DNA of 64,000 nucleotides. Source: Danxiaibacter sp048498555. Its GTDB lineage: Bacteria; Bacteroidota; Bacteroidia; Chitinophagales; Chitinophagaceae. This document shows, piece after piece, positions 27,626-36,975 of the stretch (position 1 is its first letter; each line of letters starts with the position of its first letter). Both the position numbers and the translations under genes were made by a program. The stretch covers positions 146,030-210,029 of the forward strand of contig JBEHXT010000011.1 of assembly GCA_048498555.1 (NCBI GenBank). The letters run 5' to 3'. Under the pieces are notes generated by a model. That model worked only from the letters and a program-made list of their open reading frames with translations, was not told where the DNA came from and searched no databases.

Positions 27626-28417
27626 TTAAGGGTTGACCAAAATGCTTTTTTGTTTCTCTTTCCAGAAGCCTTTATAGTCAAAGCTTGTAACGCTTGCTTT
27701 TTGCGGAAGCTTTATTTCTTCTGTATGATTGCTGTTCGCGTAATGGAGCGCTGCTTTATTTATATTATAGTCTTCATCATTTGGATCAAATGTTAATGTA
27801 AGATCAGCAAGCTCAACTCTTGCATTTTTCTTTATCAGGAAGAGCTTGCTGATCACCGCCCGGGTCAAATTGTACGCATTTACTTCGTAATATATCGCCG
27901 CTGTGCTATCCAATTCATGCCAGTCTTCTCCAATCTCGCAATTAACGTCAGGAGAAAAATATCCTTTGGCAGGATCAAAAAAATGAACATCGCCTGACCA
28001 CTTTCTTTGAAAAATCAAATCATTGTAACCATCTCTGTTCAGGTCTTTCGTTCTATCATAGTCATTATTGTTAGCAAGATCATCAAACACCAACACCTTG
28101 CACCATGTACCATTTTTATTCACTTCAACAACTCCATCAAATTTCGAAGCCTGGTGAATAATGCGGAGCTTATTTTCACCTATCGTAAATGTATCTATAT
28201 ATCCGGCTTCACCCGTGTGCTCCATGCCCTGCTCCCAAAAAGGAAGGCCTTTATAGTCGTTCTGATCAATTACACATGGCAACGTATCTGACTTAGCAGG
28301 AGCTAAACTTGCACCAGCAGAATCCAACATTTTATCAGTGACATTAATTGGTGCGTGCTGATTACAGGAAATAAAAAACAGGCTAGCTATCAGCGTTGTA
28401 AAAAGTATGAGTCGCAT
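27626..28417 (-). CDS. Lipoprotein with FG-GAP/calcium-loop-like repeat
   Basis: A 263-aa protein from the ATG giving MRLILF; a second ATG four codons upstream (28429) is possible. The lipobox is FFISC, followed by a secreted mostly-beta domain. DYDRTKDLNRDGYNDLIFQRKWS is a typical DxNxDGxxD calcium-loop/FG-GAP element, like those in XAC2610-type proteins. No enzyme signature was recognised. The gene stands alone and its function is unknown. Confidence 0.7.
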   Translation of the reverse strand: MRLILFTTLIASLFFISCNQHAPINVTDKMLDSAGASLAPAKSDTLPCVIDQNDYKGLPFWEQGMEHTGEAGYIDTFTIGENKLRIIHQASKFDGVVEVNKNGTWCKVLVFDDLANNNDYDRTKDLNRDGYNDLIFQRKWSGDVHFFDPAKGYFSPDVNCEIGEDWHELDSTAAIYYEVNAYNLTRAVISKLFLIKKNARVELADLTLTFDPNDEDYNINKAALHYANSNHTEEIKLPQKASVTSFDYKGFWKEKQKSILVNP

Positions 28418-28429
28418 TACAATGATCAA

Positions 28430-28922
28430 AAGTTTGGTTATGGATAGTCCACATGCTATATATCTAATTTACGATTTAAAATTTGATCCATTGCAACAGG
28501 CCAAAAAGCATTAAGGCACTTAGCAAAAATAAGTTTCGTTTTTAGTGATTATTTAACCAGTTATCCGCAACAAACCTAATTGATCCGTAAACCCTCGCAA
28601 CATCGTACTTTTTCTCTTTTTCTATCTCAACAAACTGGACCCGGTACATTAAATCCATGAGTAAAAAAATGTACGTTACGTACAAAATAGCAATATAAAT
28701 TTGGAGGGATTGCTTGTCGTAGTATCCCATTTAAACGAAAAAATTGATCTGGTAATCTTTCCAATCGCACTATAAATTACGGTGTCATAAGTTAGCTTAA
28801 GTGCCAGAACCAATTAGTGTGTAAAAATCCATTGACGGCCTTTTATATTCGCATCGGGTAATCAAACAAATGAATAACCGCAATAGCTATTATTACCCAA
28901 CCCTTGAATTCTTAAAATAAAA
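28430..28922. other. Intergenic region, mostly non-coding
   Basis: 493 bp between the lipoprotein and the ABC exporter genes. It contains one weak minus-strand reading frame (28542-28730) and the upstream region of the exporter. No terminator, repeat or RNA gene was recognised. Confidence 0.5.
28542..28730 (-). CDS. Possible small single-pass membrane protein
   Basis: A 62-aa frame with a hydrophobic helix at about 10-28 (LQIYIAILYVTYIFLLMDLM) and a charged cytoplasmic-like tail. There is no convincing ribosome-binding site and no recognised family. It lies in an otherwise empty gap and may be spurious. Confidence 0.25.
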   Translation of the reverse strand: MGYYDKQSLQIYIAILYVTYIFLLMDLMYRVQFVEIEKEKKYDVARVYGSIRFVADNWLNNH

Positions 28923-31115
28923 ATGAAATTCCCCCACGAAATACAACGAAACATTATGGACTGCGGAGCTACTTGTCTCCGCATTATAGGCAGGTATTAC
29001 GGCAAAGTATTTCCACTGGAATATTTGCGCCAGCAAAGCCATACCAGCCGCGATGGCGCGAGCTTATTAGGCATTTCAAAAGCAGCGGAGCTTGTCGGCT
29101 TCCGCACAATAGCTGTAAAGATAAACTTTGAGCAATTACTTAAAGAAGCACCGTTGCCGCTCATCGCTCACTGGAACCAGAACCATTTTGTAGTCGTTTA
29201 TAAAGTCACACAGAAAAAGGTATATGTTTCCGATCCGGGGAATGGATTACTCACCTACACATATGAACAATTCCGCCAGCATTGGATAGGCTCACCTGTT
29301 GCAAGAGAAAACCCCGAGGGAATTGCGTTACTCATGGAACCTACTCCGGAATTTGAAACGATGGCAACACCAGACGGTAAGGATGAAAAAATAGATACCC
29401 GAGCATTCTTATTGCACTATGTAAAGCCTTATCGAAAGTTGCTGTCGCAGATCTTGCTCAGTCTTATCGCCGGGAGCATATTGCAATTGTTTGTTCCATT
29501 TCTTACACAGAACATTGTAGACACAGGTATTTACAAAAAAGACATCAATTTCATCTGGCTGGTGCTGATTGCACAACTTATGCTTACCCTTGGCCAGATG
29601 GCATTAGAGATGATGCGCAGCTGGATTCTGTTGCACATAAGTAGCAGGATTAACATTTCTCTTGTAGCGGATTTTTTTATTAAACTGATGAACCTCCCTA
29701 TTCGCTATTTTGATACTAAACTTACAGGCGATCTGATGCAGCGCATTGGCGACCATCAGCGCATCGAGTCTTTTTTAACGAGTACTTCACTTAATGCCAT
29801 TTTCTCATTATTTACACTCGTGCTATATAGTGTCATTTTAGTTTACTACAACGTTACCTTGTTTACTGTCTTTATGACTGGAAGTATGCTGTATGTAGGC
29901 TGGATACTATTTTTCTTGAAACGGCGCGAGAAGCTCGATTACAAACGCTTTCAGCAGGCCAGTCAGACAAACGGCAAAGTAATGGAGCTGATCGGTGGTA
30001 TGCAGGAGATCAAGCTGCACAATGCCGAGCAACAAAAACGCTGGGGCTGGGAACGTATACAGGTAAAGCTGTTCCGTATCAGTTTACAGTCCCTCTCGTT
30101 AGAGCAGGTACAAGGTATTGGCTCCCGTATTATCAACGAACTCAAAAATATCTTCACAACCGTCATCGCTGCCAAACTGGTGATAGACGGACAACTCACG
30201 CTTGGCATGATGCTGTCGGTCAGCTATATTATTGGTCAGCTCAATAGCCCTATTCTCCAGTTGGTAAGTGTAATAAAATCCTGGCAGGACGCACGTATTA
30301 GTTTAGACCGTCTTACCGAAATACACATCAAAGAAGAAGAAACTACAGTCCATTCCCAAAGAATACCTGTGCCTGGGAAACATGATCTTCTGCTTAAAGA
30401 CGTAAGCTTTGCTTATGATTTCTTTTCTACACCTGTCCTTCAAAAAATCAATCTGCATATTCCCGATGGTAAAGTCACAGCTGTTGTCGGCAGTAGCGGC
30501 AGCGGAAAAACAACATTAATCAAACTATTGATGCGCTTTTATGAACCATCATCCGGCGAGATCACTGTAGGCCATACAAAACTCACCAATACAGATTTGC
30601 ATCAGTGGCGCGAGTTGTGTGGCGTGGTGATGCAGGAAGGATTTATATTCAGCGACACAATTGCCGGAAATATTGCTGTGGGTGAAGATCAGCCGGACTG
30701 GCAACGATTAAGCGAAGCTGCCGCCATTGCTAACATAAAAGAGTTTATAGAATCATTGCCGCTAGGCTTTATCACTAAAATAGGCGCAGAAGGGCTGGGT
30801 ATCAGCACGGGGCAAAAGCAGCGGCTGCTTATTGCAAGGGCGGTATATAAAAATCCGGAGATCATCTTTTTCGATGAAGCTACCTCGGCGCTCGATGCCA
30901 ACAATGAAAAAGCCATCATGCAACATCTCGAAACCTTCTACAAAGGACGGACTGTCGTGGTCGTTGCTCACCGGCTGAGTACGGTAAAGAATGCGGACCA
31001 CATTGTGGTACTTGAGAAAGGTTCTATCGTGGAAGAAGGCACACATGTGTCACTTACCCACAACAAAGGGCATTATTATCATCTTGTCAAAAACCAATTG
31101 GAATTAGGTAACTAA
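28923..31115 (+). CDS. Peptidase C39-ABC exporter for double-glycine peptides
   Basis: A 730-aa peptidase-containing ABC transporter that cuts a leader after Gly-Gly and exports the peptide. The N-terminal C39 domain (1-130) has the complete Cys14 (NIMDCGATC), His88 (NQNHFVVVY) and Asp104 (VSDPGNG) set. Six transmembrane helices cover about 165-450. The nucleotide-binding domain carries Walker A GSSGSGKT (523-530), a variant signature ISTGQKQ (627-633) and Walker B IIFFDEATSALD (Asp651, Glu652). It overlaps functionally with the HlyD gene 11 bases downstream and very likely exports the precursor encoded at 34521-34841. Confidence 0.95.
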   Translation: MKFPHEIQRNIMDCGATCLRIIGRYYGKVFPLEYLRQQSHTSRDGASLLGISKAAELVGFRTIAVKINFEQLLKEAPLPLIAHWNQNHFVVVYKVTQKKVYVSDPGNGLLTYTYEQFRQHWIGSPVARENPEGIALLMEPTPEFETMATPDGKDEKIDTRAFLLHYVKPYRKLLSQILLSLIAGSILQLFVPFLTQNIVDTGIYKKDINFIWLVLIAQLMLTLGQMALEMMRSWILLHISSRINISLVADFFIKLMNLPIRYFDTKLTGDLMQRIGDHQRIESFLTSTSLNAIFSLFTLVLYSVILVYYNVTLFTVFMTGSMLYVGWILFFLKRREKLDYKRFQQASQTNGKVMELIGGMQEIKLHNAEQQKRWGWERIQVKLFRISLQSLSLEQVQGIGSRIINELKNIFTTVIAAKLVIDGQLTLGMMLSVSYIIGQLNSPILQLVSVIKSWQDARISLDRLTEIHIKEEETTVHSQRIPVPGKHDLLLKDVSFAYDFFSTPVLQKINLHIPDGKVTAVVGSSGSGKTTLIKLLMRFYEPSSGEITVGHTKLTNTDLHQWRELCGVVMQEGFIFSDTIAGNIAVGEDQPDWQRLSEAAAIANIKEFIESLPLGFITKIGAEGLGISTGQKQRLLIARAVYKNPEIIFFDEATSALDANNEKAIMQHLETFYKGRTVVVVAHRLSTVKNADHIVVLEKGSIVEEGTHVSLTHNKGHYYHLVKNQLELGN

Positions 31116-31126
31116 AAACATTCCCT

Positions 31127-32488
31127 ATGCCACTTGATCAACTGGATATATTAGCGTACAGCAATGGCATTTCGGAAACGCACAGACCAAATAGCTATGC
31201 GCCGGAAGCTGCTGACATGTTGGAGCGTGTACCCTCCCAGTTGATGCGTTGGGGCACTCTCTCTGTCATTTTCGTTATGGGCTTATTGCTGCTTATCGCT
31301 TTTTTTGTTCATTATCCGGATACACTGGAAGGCACGGCCACTATTACAACCGCCCCACTACCCATACAACTCAAAGCGCAGGCAAACGGAAGAATTGCAC
31401 AGTTATTTATTCACGAAAATGAGCTTGTGGCTAAAGATGCAGTTATTGCGGAAATAGAAAACAACACCGGGTTACAAAATATCAGAACCATAGAACAACG
31501 AACTGACAGCATATTTGCAGCTTTACGACAAAACAACCTGAATGTACTCGATCGTTTTAGCAAAAGTAATCTTAAATCATTGGGCGAGGGACAAGCAGCG
31601 TACAATCAGTTACTACAAAACCTGTCTGCTTACCTGCTCGTAAAACAGCAGCATATCTTCAATAAAAGAGTTGATAATATACAGCAGCAAAACAGTCAAT
31701 ACCAAAAGCTGACTGACATCAATAAAGAAGAGACTGAACTGATCAATGATGAACTAAAACAAGCCGATGACCGGTTTAAGGCAAATGAAAAACTATACAA
31801 TGAGAAAGTAATCAGCCGCCAGGAGTATTATGAGGAAGCCGCTAAGTTGCGTCAAAACCAGTTATCGCTGGAACAGCAAAAAAGGGGGAAAGTGCAAAAT
31901 AGTATCAGTATTTCAGACAATAGTAAACAATTGTTTGAGATGGCCTACAATAAAGAAGAAAAAGAAAACTCCCTGATATTAGCTATACAGGAACAGATAC
32001 GCAATTTGCAGAATTTTATAACCAGCTGGCGTAGGCAATATTTGATCGTTGCACCTTATTCTGGTCATGTGTATGGATCAAAACCATTGCAGGTAAATGA
32101 AATGGTGAATGCCGGTGAGGCTCTGTTTTCTATTGTTCCTGACAAATCCCATTATACAGCTTTAGTGCAGCTTCCGGCTGCGGGTTTGGGTAAGATTAAG
32201 AGAGGACAAAAAGCCCATCTGCTGTTAGATCATTTTCCCTATAACGAATATGGCTACCTCGAAGGTTGGGTAGCATCTATAAGTACTATCCCGCAAAGCA
32301 CAGGCAATACACAGGACAAAAGCGCTATCACATACCGTGTTGATGTGCAATTACCGGACTCGCTTGTGACCAGCTATCATAATAAAATTCCATTTTCGCC
32401 GGAAATGTCAGGAATAGCAAGGATTATCACTAAAGACAGGAATTTATTACAAAGACTTTTTTCATTTGTCGCGAAGGCAAACAAATGA
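31127..32488 (+). CDS. HlyD family membrane-fusion protein
   Basis: A 453-aa periplasmic adaptor. One transmembrane helix lies near 40-60 (LSVIFVMGLLLLIAFFVHY), then a lipoyl-like half (PLPIQLKAQANGRIAQLFIHENELV), a long coiled-coil hairpin (about 120-300) and the second lipoyl/beta-barrel half (VAPYSGHVYGSKPLQVNEMV). It is 11 bases after the C39-ABC gene and forms a type I-like exporter with it. No TolC-type outer-membrane gene is in the window, so that partner must come from elsewhere. Confidence 0.93.
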   Translation: MPLDQLDILAYSNGISETHRPNSYAPEAADMLERVPSQLMRWGTLSVIFVMGLLLLIAFFVHYPDTLEGTATITTAPLPIQLKAQANGRIAQLFIHENELVAKDAVIAEIENNTGLQNIRTIEQRTDSIFAALRQNNLNVLDRFSKSNLKSLGEGQAAYNQLLQNLSAYLLVKQQHIFNKRVDNIQQQNSQYQKLTDINKEETELINDELKQADDRFKANEKLYNEKVISRQEYYEEAAKLRQNQLSLEQQKRGKVQNSISISDNSKQLFEMAYNKEEKENSLILAIQEQIRNLQNFITSWRRQYLIVAPYSGHVYGSKPLQVNEMVNAGEALFSIVPDKSHYTALVQLPAAGLGKIKRGQKAHLLLDHFPYNEYGYLEGWVASISTIPQSTGNTQDKSAITYRVDVQLPDSLVTSYHNKIPFSPEMSGIARIITKDRNLLQRLFSFVAKANK

Positions 32489-32619
32489 AAAATAATTATT
32501 GTAAAAAGCTCATTCAATTGTGTTAAATAAAGACCGATGCTTCAAGCTATAAAAAAGACAATGACGTTAAGTGTCTTATGTCTGCAACTAACTAATACTA
32601 AATCTTAAATTCTATAACC

Positions 32620-32868
32620 ATGCCTTTTCTCAAAGTAATAAAAAAGATGAAACATATTGACGGCCTGATACGCGCGAAAGCAACAGGCCATCAACAATCG
32701 TTTGCAAAAAAACTAGGCGTAAGTAGAAGTATGTTGAATAAATACCTCAGACAGATGAAGGAGCTTGGTTTCCCAATTTGTTATTCCAGACAACGCCAGA
32801 CTTATTACTATCGGGAACATGGAAAAATAGTAGAAAAGATCTTTCAATCAGATGGGATCAAACATTAA
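32620..32868 (+). CDS. Small helix-turn-helix protein
   Basis: An 82-aa DNA-binding protein. A helix-turn-helix is clear in QQSFAKKLGVSRSMLNKYLRQMKELG (about 24-49), followed by a wing-like YSRQRQTYYY. It has no sensor domain. It sits at the end of the exporter operon and converges on the TlpA-like gene, so it may regulate the peptide locus. Small HTH proteins of this kind are frequent in Bacteroidota bacteriocin clusters. Confidence 0.75.
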   Translation: MPFLKVIKKMKHIDGLIRAKATGHQQSFAKKLGVSRSMLNKYLRQMKELGFPICYSRQRQTYYYREHGKIVEKIFQSDGIKH

Positions 32869-32944
32869 GCTGCCTATACATTGGAACTATTCGAGGTTTT
32901 CGCATCCCTGTTTCTAACAGTAAATTATCCAAGCTCAGCTTTTA

Positions 32945-34456
32945 TTAGTTCGCGGTTGACATTGAGAGATTTTTTCTGATTAGAGTGCTCAATTCGGCAC
33001 TGCCAGGGGCTGGTGCATTTGCATTGAGAATAGTTCCATCAGGGCCAATAAGTAAATATCTTGGGATTGTCGCAAGATTCATTTTTTTGAGAAAAAGTGC
33101 GACATCAGCGTTTATTACAAGAAAATTATTACTATACTGATCTAGCCCCTCTTTAAGAGATGCTTCCTTCCAGTCGTCAAAGCTCTTATCAATAGAAAGA
33201 TAAATGAAAGATATCGGAGCTCCCTTAAACTGATTCCTTAATATTCTAGATGAGTTCATTGCTTTTCGGCACGGTGCACACCAGCTAGCCCAAAAATCTA
33301 TGTATATCAACCGTCCCTTATTCGAATTAATAAGGCTTTTTAACGTACTTCTTTTCTTATTCAATCCAAGAAGATGTACGTCGTCTGTTTTTAGCCTAGC
33401 TGAATCAAAATTTATTAAGTACCGAGATGAAAGATAATTTAGTACCCCGGTATCATTTACTGAGTTGGTAAACTTGTTGTAATAATCCTTAAAATCAGAC
33501 AGGCTAAAATATTGCGCAATCCTTTCCAATTGAGTAAGAAGTATCCATTTTTTATTGTCCTGAGCGAAAAGCTTACTGTCATTTATTAAATCATATGCTT
33601 TACGGTAATCATTTATTGCAGTATTGCCGAGTTGGAGTATTGGTGTCTTTTGTACAAAAAACTTTTCTGCAACAACACCTACAAATTCATCAAACAGGAA
33701 GTATGTATTTTTCGTAATGCTGGAATCTCTCATAATGGAGTCTGCTTCATGGTAGGAAAGTTTTCCATAGTCTATCTCCATAATTAATTGCTCAAACTTT
33801 CTTCTTAATGTAAAGTAGTTATGAATATTCTGACTGATCATCTCTTGTTGTTTCAACGAGTCTAGAAGATGTTGCTGCAACGCAAATATGGTTATTGCTT
33901 TTTCAAAACAGACTTGTCTAATTTTCTTTATCTGACCTGCAAAATCTTTATTGGAGAAGTCCACTTCAAGATAGGGGGTGTAATACTTTTTTAGAAATGA
34001 ATATTTGTCATCACGTAAATATCTTAACCGAAACATACGATCCCAGTTGATGCCAGCAGACAACGTATCTCGATTTAATATTTTTACTTCAGGTACATTG
34101 CTGTGGTCAGGATAGCTAATGACTGCAGAATCCCCTTTGCTAAATAAATAATCAACAGTATTCGTTGCATCAAACCTTATTCGCATTACTATTCTTTCTC
34201 CTGATGACGCCAAGGTTAGGGTATCATCTTTTTGGTAGTTTCTCGGTAATATTTTCCAATGACTCAAGGAATCATAAACGCTCGTCTCGTTATCATTAAA
34301 TTGCATAACCAGGCCATTAGGCAGCTTAACATTATCTGGCGGGCGTGAAGATTTTTTAAAAATAATAAATATTGACTGACTTGATTGAGTAGCTAACTCC
34401 ATTGCTTTAGGCTTGCACGACAGACTGAGCAATATGAGTATCGAGACTATTTTCAT
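32945..34456 (-). CDS. TlpA-like thioredoxin-fold lipoprotein
   Basis: A 503-aa protein with lipobox LLSLSC (Cys near 14), so membrane-anchored in the periplasm. A long helical/beta N-terminal part (to about 360), typical of Bacteroidota TlpA/DUF4369-like proteins, precedes a thioredoxin domain with active site WASWCAPC (about 393-400) and cis-Pro region ATIPRYLLIGPDG. It is the last gene of the minus-strand peptide operon, separated from the precursor by a terminator-like hairpin. A likely role is thiol-disulfide handling of the four-cysteine peptide. Confidence 0.85.
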   Translation of the reverse strand: MKIVSILILLSLSCKPKAMELATQSSQSIFIIFKKSSRPPDNVKLPNGLVMQFNDNETSVYDSLSHWKILPRNYQKDDTLTLASSGERIVMRIRFDATNTVDYLFSKGDSAVISYPDHSNVPEVKILNRDTLSAGINWDRMFRLRYLRDDKYSFLKKYYTPYLEVDFSNKDFAGQIKKIRQVCFEKAITIFALQQHLLDSLKQQEMISQNIHNYFTLRRKFEQLIMEIDYGKLSYHEADSIMRDSSITKNTYFLFDEFVGVVAEKFFVQKTPILQLGNTAINDYRKAYDLINDSKLFAQDNKKWILLTQLERIAQYFSLSDFKDYYNKFTNSVNDTGVLNYLSSRYLINFDSARLKTDDVHLLGLNKKRSTLKSLINSNKGRLIYIDFWASWCAPCRKAMNSSRILRNQFKGAPISFIYLSIDKSFDDWKEASLKEGLDQYSNNFLVINADVALFLKKMNLATIPRYLLIGPDGTILNANAPAPGSAELSTLIRKNLSMSTAN

Positions 34457-34471
34457 ATACTTAATTAGAAA

Positions 34472-34507
34472 TTTTAAAAGAGCCCGTTTTCTTTAAAAAC
34501 AGGCTCT
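34472..34507 (-). terminator. Hairpin between precursor and TlpA-like genes
   Basis: On the minus strand AGAGCC-x-GTTTT pairs with AAAAC-x-GGCTCT (arms within 34479-34507, one mismatch), and TTTTAAAA follows. It lies between the precursor stop and the TlpA-like start and could attenuate read-through, so that precursor message exceeds that of the downstream gene. Confidence 0.65.
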
Positions 34508-34520
34508 ATGTCTGCCAAAA

Positions 34521-34841
34521 TTAAGGCCTAGTATAAGTTACCCTGCCACCACCAGCTGAGTTCGGATCATACCAACTGGCGGAACTACAAGAATCACAAC
34601 ACCATTTAGCGCCCGAAATACCGTTTGTCATATTAATAGCGTCGGTATAAGAAACACCATACATCGTAAGGTCTCCGTTGGACGAAGTTGCATTCGTTCC
34701 AGTGTAGGTGCCAGATGTACCTCCTCCGGTATATGAACTAGGGATATATGCCGCACAGGTGCCTACGCCACCGACAATTTTTTTTAGCTCTTCATTCGTA
34801 AGAGGCTTTCCGAGATCAGAAAAGTTTTTTAATTTTTTCAT
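34521..34841 (-). CDS. Double-glycine leader peptide precursor (RiPP/bacteriocin-like)
   Basis: A 106-aa precursor. Leader 1-25 (with LTNEELKKIVGG) has the amphipathic EELKKI-x-GG form recognised by C39 peptidases. Cleavage after Gly25 would leave an 81-residue core starting VGTCAAY. The core has 24 Ser/Thr, many in a Gly/Ser/Thr-rich stretch (34-56), and four Cys (29, 81, 82 and 85, the last three in KWCCDSC). It follows the SpaB_C-like gene by 24 bases. The core is longer than most lanthipeptides, and its Ser/Thr richness suits glycosylation or dehydration. The product type and activity are unknown. Confidence 0.85.
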   Translation of the reverse strand: MKKLKNFSDLGKPLTNEELKKIVGGVGTCAAYIPSSYTGGGTSGTYTGTNATSSNGDLTMYGVSYTDAINMTNGISGAKWCCDSCSSASWYDPNSAGGGRVTYTRP

Positions 34842-34865
34842 ATTTTGTTTCGTTAAAATTAATGC

Positions 34866-35732
34866 CTACTCTGGTAAGGGTTTTCGGCATACTCCCTGTT
34901 GTACAACAATTTTATTTGTAAGTAGCTTAAACAAGAAAAAATCCAGAATTAAGCTGCCTTTAAAATTTAGGGATAACTGTTTTCGCACTAGAATATTTGT
35001 TTGCAAAATAACATGCATATTCATTCCATTATTTTGCCCTAACAGTAATTCAAAACTCTTAATCCAATCGTAAACCCATTTCAATTCTGCATTTGAAATC
35101 GTCACCAAGTTCATGCAATCATCGAAGATGGCTTCAATATCGCGGATGCTTTCCTGATACCGTTCGTCGGCCTCTCCCACTTCCCGATTATCAGGGAACT
35201 GCTCTTTGAACACTTGAACTACATGAGGAATACAACCTGGACAGGAAAGTAATAATGAGATATTGAGGTAAAGGCAAATAGTTGAAAGGTCGTTCATGTC
35301 AAACCGTTCTTTAGCTAACATTGTAAAGACGACTTCCGTGGCATTTTGCCAGCACGATAAGTATTCCTCTGTAGCAATGGAAGGGCTGAATTCATGAATG
35401 CCATACTGAATAGAATTATTAGGAAATGGCATAAAGAGCGTAGTAACCTTTTTCACATCTACAGCTTCCTGTTGAAGTTTTTTCTGCATGAAGTCTTTGA
35501 AATGCGCGTCTGTATTATCAAGAACGACAGAAGCAAGATCGCGTTGACACCACAATGTCAGACCGATACTTTCACCCTTTTCTCTACTTAAATGTAGCGT
35601 GTATTGAAGCTCCTCGCCGCGAATTATATCTTTTAGAAAGGGAAATATTGCATCTTTTATCACTCCATTCCAATCTGCTTCCCGACAATACAGTGAGATA
35701 TAAAGTGGTATTTTTCTCGTCATGCTTTTCAT
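34866..35732 (-). CDS. SpaB_C/thiopeptide-type modification protein (tentative)
   Basis: A 288-aa protein. The opening (IPLYISLYCREADWNGVIKDAIFPFL, HLSREKGESIGLTLWCQRD) and SIQYGIHEF near 130 recall the SpaB_C or thiopeptide-type domain, the C-terminal elimination half of lantibiotic dehydratases, which also occurs as a separate small protein in some Bacteroidota clusters. No large LanB glutamylation domain is encoded in the window. Its start overlaps the end of the glycosyltransferase gene by four bases (ATGA), so the two are translationally coupled. Family assignment is by eye and moderate; the activity is open. Confidence 0.55.
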   Translation of the reverse strand: MKSMTRKIPLYISLYCREADWNGVIKDAIFPFLKDIIRGEELQYTLHLSREKGESIGLTLWCQRDLASVVLDNTDAHFKDFMQKKLQQEAVDVKKVTTLFMPFPNNSIQYGIHEFSPSIATEEYLSCWQNATEVVFTMLAKERFDMNDLSTICLYLNISLLLSCPGCIPHVVQVFKEQFPDNREVGEADERYQESIRDIEAIFDDCMNLVTISNAELKWVYDWIKSFELLLGQNNGMNMHVILQTNILVRKQLSLNFKGSLILDFFLFKLLTNKIVVQQGVCRKPLPE

Positions 35733-36838
35733 AACTGAATTGCTTTAGATGAATCGAAATTCTTGTACACTATTCCGGTTCCATAATCATTATTGACTAC
35801 CACATTTGCATGGTTATAATTCATTCTCATCCGATTCAAATTTGCTAGCACGGACAAAAGGTATAGAGCAGATTCCACTTGTGCTTCATCATTGATCTTA
35901 CAAAACTCAAGCCCCGATTTCATTATTATTTTCCCGGATTCAAGCTCGCCAATATTCATTTTCTTTCCTCCATCTTCTATCAGGCAGATGGAGTTGCCTG
36001 TGATTTTCCAATAACCCCTAATCCAATCCACTGGTTTGAGTTCCAAAGACTCGCTTCCGCGAAACGGTCGCAAGATATTTGAGGGTAAATGAGCTCGAAT
36101 TAGAAGTTTGTCTGTAACATTACCATAGGAATACCTGCCGTTTTTAAATAAGTAAAGAAATACAGATCTGCCAGGTGAAATATGGGAAACAAATAAAGCC
36201 TGCAATTCTCTGACTATGTTTTGGTTGGCTATCCTATCAGATATTGTATGTTTAATTGATCTCAGGAATTTTGGATTGTTCAATACTATTCTTTTGAGTC
36301 CTGTCATTTCAAGCCTATTCACTATGTCAAAATCGTCATAGCCGTAATCATTCATGAATTCATCGTATCCTGAAATGGTAGTAAAGTCGGCTTTTTTAAA
36401 GCATATTCTTCCAAGTACATCTAGCTCTTTCTGTTTATGCCGCTTGGCAATGGAAGTGATAAATATTTTATCGTTCCGCATAAAACACGCATTTATGTAA
36501 TCGGCGTAATTTTCTCCCGTAAAATTATCGGCATCTATAACAGAAACAACATCTCCAGTAGCTAACCGGGATGCCATATTCTTTGAATGTGCCATTTTAA
36601 AACCAGTAGGCTCGTATGTTTTAAAGTAATGCAAGCGCCCAGCTTCTATTTCATTGCGAAAATTATCTTTTACCCAGCTATCCATCCCATCATTTGAATT
36701 ATAGTCAAGAATGACAAATTCGAGATTATTGTAGCTCTGATTGTTATAAATATTTTGAGGCAGCGTCTCTTTCAAATGATGTACCCGATTCATGCAAACA
36801 GTACAAAATGATATTTTGGTGTTAGGAGCCGTTGTCAT
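35729..36838 (-). CDS. GT2/GT-A family glycosyltransferase in peptide locus
   Basis: A 369-aa GT-A fold enzyme. The N-terminal nucleotide-sugar domain shows ISFCTVCMNRVHHLKETLP, LEFVILDYNSNDG and the metal-binding DxD as IDADNF (near 117-122). A GYDEFMNDYGYDDFDIVNR stretch resembles the acceptor-side ED-type motif of GalNAc-transferase-like enzymes. A C-terminal region (from about 255) has no recognised domain. It heads the minus-strand operon glycosyltransferase, SpaB_C-like, precursor, TlpA, so its acceptor is probably the Ser/Thr-rich precursor. A cell-surface sugar acceptor cannot be excluded. Confidence 0.8.
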   Translation of the reverse strand: MTTAPNTKISFCTVCMNRVHHLKETLPQNIYNNQSYNNLEFVILDYNSNDGMDSWVKDNFRNEIEAGRLHYFKTYEPTGFKMAHSKNMASRLATGDVVSVIDADNFTGENYADYINACFMRNDKIFITSIAKRHKQKELDVLGRICFKKADFTTISGYDEFMNDYGYDDFDIVNRLEMTGLKRIVLNNPKFLRSIKHTISDRIANQNIVRELQALFVSHISPGRSVFLYLFKNGRYSYGNVTDKLLIRAHLPSNILRPFRGSESLELKPVDWIRGYWKITGNSICLIEDGGKKMNIGELESGKIIMKSGLEFCKINDEAQVESALYLLSVLANLNRMRMNYNHANVVVNNDYGTGIVYKNFDSSKAIQL

Positions 36839-36853
36839 ATATCAATCTGATTG

Positions 36854-36888
36854 TAATAGTAAAATTCTATATACTAAGTCTACTATTA
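36854..36888. promoter_or_regulatory. Candidate operator in divergent peptide-locus promoter
   Basis: TAATAGTA (36854-36861) and TACTATTA (36881-36888) form an inverted repeat in the 137-bp gap between the divergent glycosyltransferase and VKOR-thioredoxin genes. A related half-site, TAGTAATAG, lies near 36927. It could be the target of the small HTH protein. No consensus promoter box was found. Confidence 0.3.
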
Positions 36889-36975
36889 TTACACTTATGT
36901 CTTTTCTTTCAAACATGAAAGTGCACTAGTAATAGACTTTGTAAAAAGAACTTCGTATTGATAAAATCCCAATCT

